From Bacteroidota bacterium (GTDB lineage: Bacteria; Bacteroidota; Bacteroidia; B-17B0; Aurantibacillaceae), in the NCBI GenBank assembly GCA_020162035.1, contig JAIUNM010000025.1:1-43545 (forward strand): 43,545 nt of DNA. The letters run 5' to 3'. Positions 39,093 through 43,545 of this stretch are shown here, one piece after another. The translations under genes were made by a program, and so were the position numbers. Below the pieces are notes generated by a model that had not been told where the DNA came from, searched no databases, and worked only from the letters and a program-made list of their open reading frames with translations. Each line of letters starts with the position of its first letter. The first letter of the stretch is position 1.

Positions 39093-42000
39093 TTAATGAT
39101 TTATAATTAATTTATCTGCCTCTACTTTTATACCATTACTTAATATGTTGTAAAAATAAGTACCGGTTTTTAATTCTGTAACATTTAACTTTGTATCATT
39201 AGTTAATTTAGATTTTAAAATTAACTGCCCAAGTATATTGTAAATTTCTATAGTAGCATTATTTAATGTTGTTTTTATTTCAATTTCAGTATTAGCAGGA
39301 TTAGGGTATAATTGTGTTTTTGTTACCATGTTTTCTACTTCTTTATCCTTTTCATTTAATACACTACCCAATCTACTGCCACTACCAGCTACACTAGGTA
39401 AATTAAACTCGCAGGGGTTAGTGTAATAAGTGCTATCGTTAAAATAACGCAATACGGCACGGGCTTGGTAAACGCTGGTACCATTTGTAAATGGGCACAT
39501 TTGCGCTATGTTTTGTAAACTAGTAAATTGTGCAGGAGTAATGCTTGCCGGGTTAGTTAAGTAACTGTAGTAAATGGCATTAAAATTAATTTGGTTTTGC
39601 TCTACCGTGTTGGTTGCTATAGCACTTGTATTTTGACTTAACATCTGCGCTAAGTTTAAACTGTTAGTGGTAAGAGCATAATTGTAAATTAAACTATCTA
39701 TTGTATAAAATTTACCCGTGTTGGCACTGGCATTGGCACTCATAAAACTGTTGTAATTGCTTAAACTGGCTGTATTAAAACTACCTTTTTTAAATAACTC
39801 AAAAATACTTTTACGCGCCATGGCGTTGGCGTTGGTGGTATTGGCACCAAAATTTAATAAACCATTTAAAAAAGGTGGCACCCCTGCACTTAAATTTTGT
39901 ATAAATGCTAAAAATGTACTATTACATATTGGAAAACCAACCGAAGAGTTTGGGTTTGGAGTGCACGAGCTTGCAGGTGAAGATATTAAATTAACATTCG
40001 GGTAATAAATATTACCTGCACTAGCTGCACCTTGGTAATCTATTGTGCTACCTATACTACTAAACTGAGAGTAGGTATCGGCAAAACTAAAATCGCCAAA
40101 CTCGTTATTGGCAGTAAGGTTACCTAAAGCTGTTGTAAAGGTAATGGGGCCAATGTTTGCAAATTGGTCTAACCAAATACCAAACTGGCAAGGGTTGCCA
40201 GGGTTGTTGTTTAAACTGTTATTGTAAACACGGCTTGGGCTTGGCCCTTGAAATTTTAAACTGGTACCCGAGTTAATAATGTTATTGCCACAAAATAAAT
40301 TGTTTGCACTAATATCGGTTAAAATACCGTAATTGTTAAACGAGCTTAAGGCATTAGGTACTACGTTTAAGTTGTTGTTTAAAAACTCGCTGTAATCGGT
40401 ATTTTGTAAGGCAATATTAGCATTAAATGCACTTGGAGGCGGTGGTATAATGTTTACATCGTTATCTACCACTTTTGCACCATACACATTTAAAAAACTA
40501 AAGCCATTTTGTTTACCATTTAAAGGGCTGTTTAACTTAATTTCGTAATAGGCTGCTGCGGGTTTATTAATTTCGTTTACATATACATAGTAATTAGCTT
40601 TAGGTTTAATAGTTGGTAAAGTAAATGTAGAGGTGTTGTTTTGAAAACTTAAGTTAATTCTTCGGTTATCAAAAGCATACAAATCGTAATTACATTGTGT
40701 AAAGTTATTATCACTTATTGTATTGTTATAAATAAAAGAACTTGCATAATTTATATTGTAAATATGGTTTGCATAATTAGTTACATAATTAAAGCTATTA
40801 TTTGCAACAGTAAACGAGCTTTGGTTAGTTGCTAATACTCCATTGGTGCAAACGTGTACAGTATTTGTATAACGTGCAGGCACTGGCCCTGAGCCAGAGT
40901 AACCAAATACGGCTTTAGATTTTTCTAAATATGCTGAGGCTGTGGCAGGATTACTGCCATCACCATAAATATTTTGTATATGCGAATTTATAACTGCTAA
41001 TTTACTACCAAGTGCGTAAACACCAAATCTTAAATTATCGTAAACACAACGGCGGTTGGCTTTAATTACAGGGCTTGCATGTGTATTACCCACACTAACA
41101 CCGTTAGAAGTTGTTAAATCGTTAGCATTTACTAATAGCACGCCATACTGGCCTCTTATGGTATTGCTAATACCTAATACTGTTGAGCCTAATAAAAATG
41201 CAGTTGGGGTTGTACTTAAATCTAAAGTAGTTAAGCCACTCATGTATTGCCAAGGTGTTGTGCTTGTAAAATCATAAAGAGTGTTAGATAGTTGCCTGCT
41301 GGTTACAATATTACCGCTAAAGTTATATGCATTAAAATTACGACTTAAAACAAATACAGCACTTAGGTTTTTGTTAAACAGGGTATTGTTAACTAACAAA
41401 CCGGGGTGCGCAATAGTGTTGGCAGGCACAAAAACAGCGTATTGAGCATCTTCTATAACAGAGTTTGTAATATTTAATACGTTAGTTGTAATTATGCCTT
41501 TCCAGTTTTTTTCGCAGGCACGCAAATAACATTTGTTTAATGTTGTATTACTTCCATTTTGGTTTATTTGAGCTGCTTCGGTAAAAATAAAATTACCATT
41601 GTTAAAGGTTAAATTATTGACATTAATAATTAACGAGCCTGTAACTGCAATCTTAGCATTGTTAATATTACTACCTGTAGGCACACTAATGCTTATACTG
41701 TTATACGTTCCGCCTGATGTTAACAATGCCCAAGGTGTAGCCCCAAAGGTAAAAGGAGGTACTAAAGTAACATTATTAAAATATAACCCATTGTTTTTAG
41801 GGAATTTGCAGCAGTTTTGAGGTTCTATAGTTATTTGAGCAGTTGGTCCAGGGCATGTTCCTGCATATGCCATTACAGAATATGTTGTTGATGAGGTTGG
41901 TGTAACAATTATTGAAAGACTATTAACACCTCCGGGTTGCCAAATATAATTATTTGCTCCTGTTGAATTTGCCGTTAATGTTGCGCTTTCTGTAATGCAA

Positions 42001-43274
42001 ATGTTTGTAGGGTTAGCAATTATTGTTGTTGGTCCGGTTGGTGGGTTATTAATATTAATTAGTACAGTATTTGTACATACACAAGTATAATTTAATGAAC
42101 TATTAGTATTATGAAAATAGACAAGTGAAGAATTATTAATTAAATTGTATGTACCAGCAGGTAACCCTGAATTAAAACAAATGTTGTTACTACTTGCTGT
42201 TATAGTAGATGCGTTAATTGGTATACCTCCACCAACTGGAACTGCCTGAACTATGTTAAGACCGCCAGCCAGAGTGTAATCTGATGAATAAGGGATTTGA
42301 TTTGTTGTTCCAAAACAAAATGGCTGGTTAGCACAAAGCGGAGCAGGAACATTAATATTACATTGAAAAGGTTGTACATTTACAATTAATTTATTGCACG
42401 AACAAAATTCAACATCTTCAGGTGATGAATTTGGCGTTATTGAACTAGGATCGCAATTTATTAAAGTTGAAATTGTATATGTTGTTGCTCCTATAATGTT
42501 TAAGCTTAATGCTAGTGTGCCAGTAGGTGTAATTTGTGTAGTATATGTAGTACCTGCGACATTTGAAAAAATAACAATTGGAACATTGCCTGGTAGCCAA
42601 GTACCCGGATTACCAGAAGAAACAGGACTATATGAAATATAAATTACACCAAACGATTCTGAAGTATTACTACAACCTGTTGTGATATTTGCAATGCAAT
42701 CAAAACTATTTGGCCATAAACTTGTATTTATAGGGGCGCCTGTAACGTTATCTTTTAAACATGCATGGTAATAATCATAATAATATGTATAATTTAATGG
42801 GTTGTAACTAATTAAATTAGGTGGAGAAATTGACCAACTGAATCCACAAAATTCTGGTGCTTTAAAAGTGATTGAAAAAAATGAAGGTTCATGGTTTATC
42901 GACTCTCTATAGATTTTAATTCTTAGCTTATTAGCTGGGTTTAACTGATTTAAAGATATGGTTAGAATTGAGTCTGATAAATCTGTTAAAGAATCTTTTG
43001 CTAACAGTATTCCTGTATTGCAAGGCTGCGTATAAACTTCTACTTTATAAATTTTATATAAAGAATTGTTACTGTTACTAACTAGTGTAAATTGTTCTAC
43101 AGTTGAATTTGCAATAAATGTATACCAACTTACATTATTTGTTGTAGATAAATTAGTGTATGTGGCTGTTGATAAAGTAGGGCTATTTGCACAATCTGTA
43201 GAAGCTGTTTGAGCATTTAAACAAAATTTAAACCCTAAACAAAAAAAACAAAAAATTAATATAATTTTTTTCAT
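39093..43274 (-). CDS. Large T9SS cargo protein with beta-helix and type A sorting domain
   Basis: This 1393-residue secreted protein has a signal peptide (MKKIILIFCFFCLGFKFCLNAQ), about 480 residues of Ig/PKD-like beta domains (including PPTGPTTIIANPTNICITES before a SprB-like unit), then a long region of parallel beta-helix-like repeats (about 500-1050) rich in Asn. A helical region (about 1150-1290) follows, and a T9SS type A domain ends the protein (about 1318-1393: LYPNPANTEIEIKTTLNNAT, ILGQLILKS, LKTGTYFYNI). It is likely a surface adhesin or polysaccharide-acting protein; no catalytic motif is recognisable. It heads the minus-strand cluster and has a strong promoter 240 bases upstream. 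Confidence 0.9.
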   Translation of the reverse strand: MKKIILIFCFFCLGFKFCLNAQTASTDCANSPTLSTATYTNLSTTNNVSWYTFIANSTVEQFTLVSNSNNSLYKIYKVEVYTQPCNTGILLAKDSLTDLSDSILTISLNQLNPANKLRIKIYRESINHEPSFFSITFKAPEFCGFSWSISPPNLISYNPLNYTYYYDYYHACLKDNVTGAPINTSLWPNSFDCIANITTGCSNTSESFGVIYISYSPVSSGNPGTWLPGNVPIVIFSNVAGTTYTTQITPTGTLALSLNIIGATTYTISTLINCDPSSITPNSSPEDVEFCSCNKLIVNVQPFQCNINVPAPLCANQPFCFGTTNQIPYSSDYTLAGGLNIVQAVPVGGGIPINASTITASSNNICFNSGLPAGTYNLINNSSLVYFHNTNSSLNYTCVCTNTVLININNPPTGPTTIIANPTNICITESATLTANSTGANNYIWQPGGVNSLSIIVTPTSSTTYSVMAYAGTCPGPTAQITIEPQNCCKFPKNNGLYFNNVTLVPPFTFGATPWALLTSGGTYNSISISVPTGSNINNAKIAVTGSLIINVNNLTFNNGNFIFTEAAQINQNGSNTTLNKCYLRACEKNWKGIITTNVLNITNSVIEDAQYAVFVPANTIAHPGLLVNNTLFNKNLSAVFVLSRNFNAYNFSGNIVTSRQLSNTLYDFTSTTPWQYMSGLTTLDLSTTPTAFLLGSTVLGISNTIRGQYGVLLVNANDLTTSNGVSVGNTHASPVIKANRRCVYDNLRFGVYALGSKLAVINSHIQNIYGDGSNPATASAYLEKSKAVFGYSGSGPVPARYTNTVHVCTNGVLATNQSSFTVANNSFNYVTNYANHIYNINYASSFIYNNTISDNNFTQCNYDLYAFDNRRINLSFQNNTSTFTLPTIKPKANYYVYVNEINKPAAAYYEIKLNSPLNGKQNGFSFLNVYGAKVVDNDVNIIPPPPSAFNANIALQNTDYSEFLNNNLNVVPNALSSFNNYGILTDISANNLFCGNNIINSGTSLKFQGPSPSRVYNNSLNNNPGNPCQFGIWLDQFANIGPITFTTALGNLTANNEFGDFSFADTYSQFSSIGSTIDYQGAASAGNIYYPNVNLISSPASSCTPNPNSSVGFPICNSTFLAFIQNLSAGVPPFLNGLLNFGANTTNANAMARKSIFELFKKGSFNTASLSNYNSFMSANASANTGKFYTIDSLIYNYALTTNSLNLAQMLSQNTSAIATNTVEQNQINFNAIYYSYLTNPASITPAQFTSLQNIAQMCPFTNGTSVYQARAVLRYFNDSTYYTNPCEFNLPSVAGSGSRLGSVLNEKDKEVENMVTKTQLYPNPANTEIEIKTTLNNATIEIYNILGQLILKSKLTNDTKLNVTELKTGTYFYNILSNGIKVEADKLIINH

Positions 43275-43330
43275 AAAAATGTATTTGTTTTCAGGCTCAA
43301 AAAACAGTTTTAATTATTAAAATTAGGCGT

Positions 43331-43476
43331 GAACCTCTGCTGCACATTCTAATTATAACTGGCACCTGAGAGAGCCTTGCAAGATTAAAAGTAACAGACA
43401 AAAGAACACGCCGTGCGGCGTGTTGCTTTATACAGCCCTTCTGCTTGCAAAATTCTCAGGTTTTGTTATACAGAAG
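43331..43476. ncRNA. Structured RNA element, strand uncertain
   Basis: Nested complementary arms form one long interrupted hairpin: TATAAC (43354-43359) with GTTATA (43465-43470); ACCTGAGA (43364-43371) with TCTCAGGT (43454-43461); TTGCAAG (43377-43383) with CTTGCAA (43444-43450); and at the tip AACACGCC/GGCGTGTT (43405-43424). An outer CCTCTG (43334-43339) faces CAGAAG (43471-43476), which pairs fully only on the minus strand through G-U. It may be a 6S-like RNA, another small RNA, or the structured leader of the cargo gene starting at 43274. I did not match it to a known family. Confidence 0.55.
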
Positions 43477-43479
43477 AAC

Positions 43480-43510
43480 ATTAAGCAACGCTTAATATTT
43501 TTATTTTATT
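43480..43510 (+). terminator. Terminator-like hairpin facing plus strand
   Basis: ATTAAGC-AAC-GCTTAAT (43480-43496) is a perfect 7-bp stem followed on the plus strand by ATTTTTATTTTATT. It would end a plus-strand transcript crossing the structured element, yet no plus-strand gene is nearby. On the minus strand the same stem lies just inside the predicted transcript start and has no U tail. Confidence 0.5.
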
Positions 43511-43514
43511 AAAT

Positions 43515-43545
43515 CAAATTTAAACTATTAATTGTACAAATGCAA
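43515..43545 (-). promoter_or_regulatory. Promoter upstream of the structured element and cargo gene
   Basis: On the minus strand: TTG (43545-43543), 20 bases, then TAAATTTG (43522-43515), a full match to the Bacteroidota consensus. The start near 43509 gives a leader of about 235 bases before the ATG at 43274, or the 5' end of a separate small RNA. Confidence 0.75.

Noticed and set aside
43331..43480. Glycine or TPP riboswitch
   Set aside because: CTCTCAGGTGCCAG and CTGAGA resemble parts of these aptamers, but the remaining conserved core is missing on both strands and the neighbouring gene is not metabolic.

Overview
The window is a 43.5-kb piece of an AT-rich (roughly 30% GC outside the rRNA genes) chromosome from the phylum Bacteroidota. 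The evidence is mutually consistent. There are two type IX secretion (T9SS) cargo proteins with different C-terminal sorting domains. Promoters match the Bacteroidota pattern TTG-N19/20-TAnnTTTG. Shine-Dalgarno sequences are nearly absent although the 16S 3' end keeps its anti-SD. There are also phylum-typical proteins: a PD40/TPR secreted protein, a DUF2339/DUF3999 pair and an Ala-tailed ribosomal protein bS16. I cannot name a genus; a class Bacteroidia-like, free-living organism is the best reading.

Layout. Positions 1-5340 hold one rRNA operon on the minus strand: tandem promoters, leader, 16S, tRNA-Ile(GAT), tRNA-Ala(TGC), and 23S cut off by the window edge. Positions 5431-8472 (+) encode ssb, an M23/LysM cell-wall hydrolase and a TPR-membrane-coiled-coil protein. 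Positions 8497-12282 (-) form a tight cluster: a flippase-like membrane protein, a family 2 glycosyltransferase, an orphan OppC-type permease and a hotdog thioesterase. ruvC (+) diverges from it. Positions 12871-17074 (-) carry a PD40/TPR protein, a PhaJ-like hydratase, PhaB and MtaB. Positions 17155-18107 (+) carry a small cytochrome-like lipoprotein and nadD. Positions 18112-20309 (-) carry rpsP, an N-acetylglucosamine kinase-like protein and a TauE/SafE permease. Next come a universal stress protein (+), then cca and a lipoprotein (-). Positions 23710-26801 (+) hold dtd and a compact cluster of pyrR, a DinB-fold gene, pyrB and a secreted protein. rsmI and corA (-) follow. Positions 28613-33666 (+) hold a second TPR-coiled-coil protein coupled to a HerA-like ATPase, a small CxxC membrane protein, a fatty acid desaturase and aroQ. 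Positions 33674-43274 (-) hold the DUF3999/DUF2339 membrane pair and the two T9SS cargo proteins.

How the genes work together. Most are housekeeping: nucleotide and NAD synthesis, tRNA and rRNA modification or maturation, recombination, shikimate pathway and DNA binding. Surface and envelope functions are interleaved. PhaB and PhaJ would together interconvert acetoacetyl-CoA, (R)-3-hydroxybutyryl-CoA and crotonyl-CoA; no polymerase gene is in view. The flippase-like protein plus glycosyltransferase suggest glycolipid assembly.

The least explained element is at 43331-43500: a long, interrupted hairpin next to a strong promoter and an oppositely facing terminator. It could be a 6S-like or other structured RNA, or the structured leader of the 1393-residue secreted protein. 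Other points worth checking are a duplicated tRNA-Ala 3' end in the 23S spacer, a nearly identical 19-nt motif before both 16S and 23S, two TPR proteins that stop at the same point, composition shifts inside the T9SS genes, and several -7 elements placed so close to start codons that leaderless mRNAs are implied.
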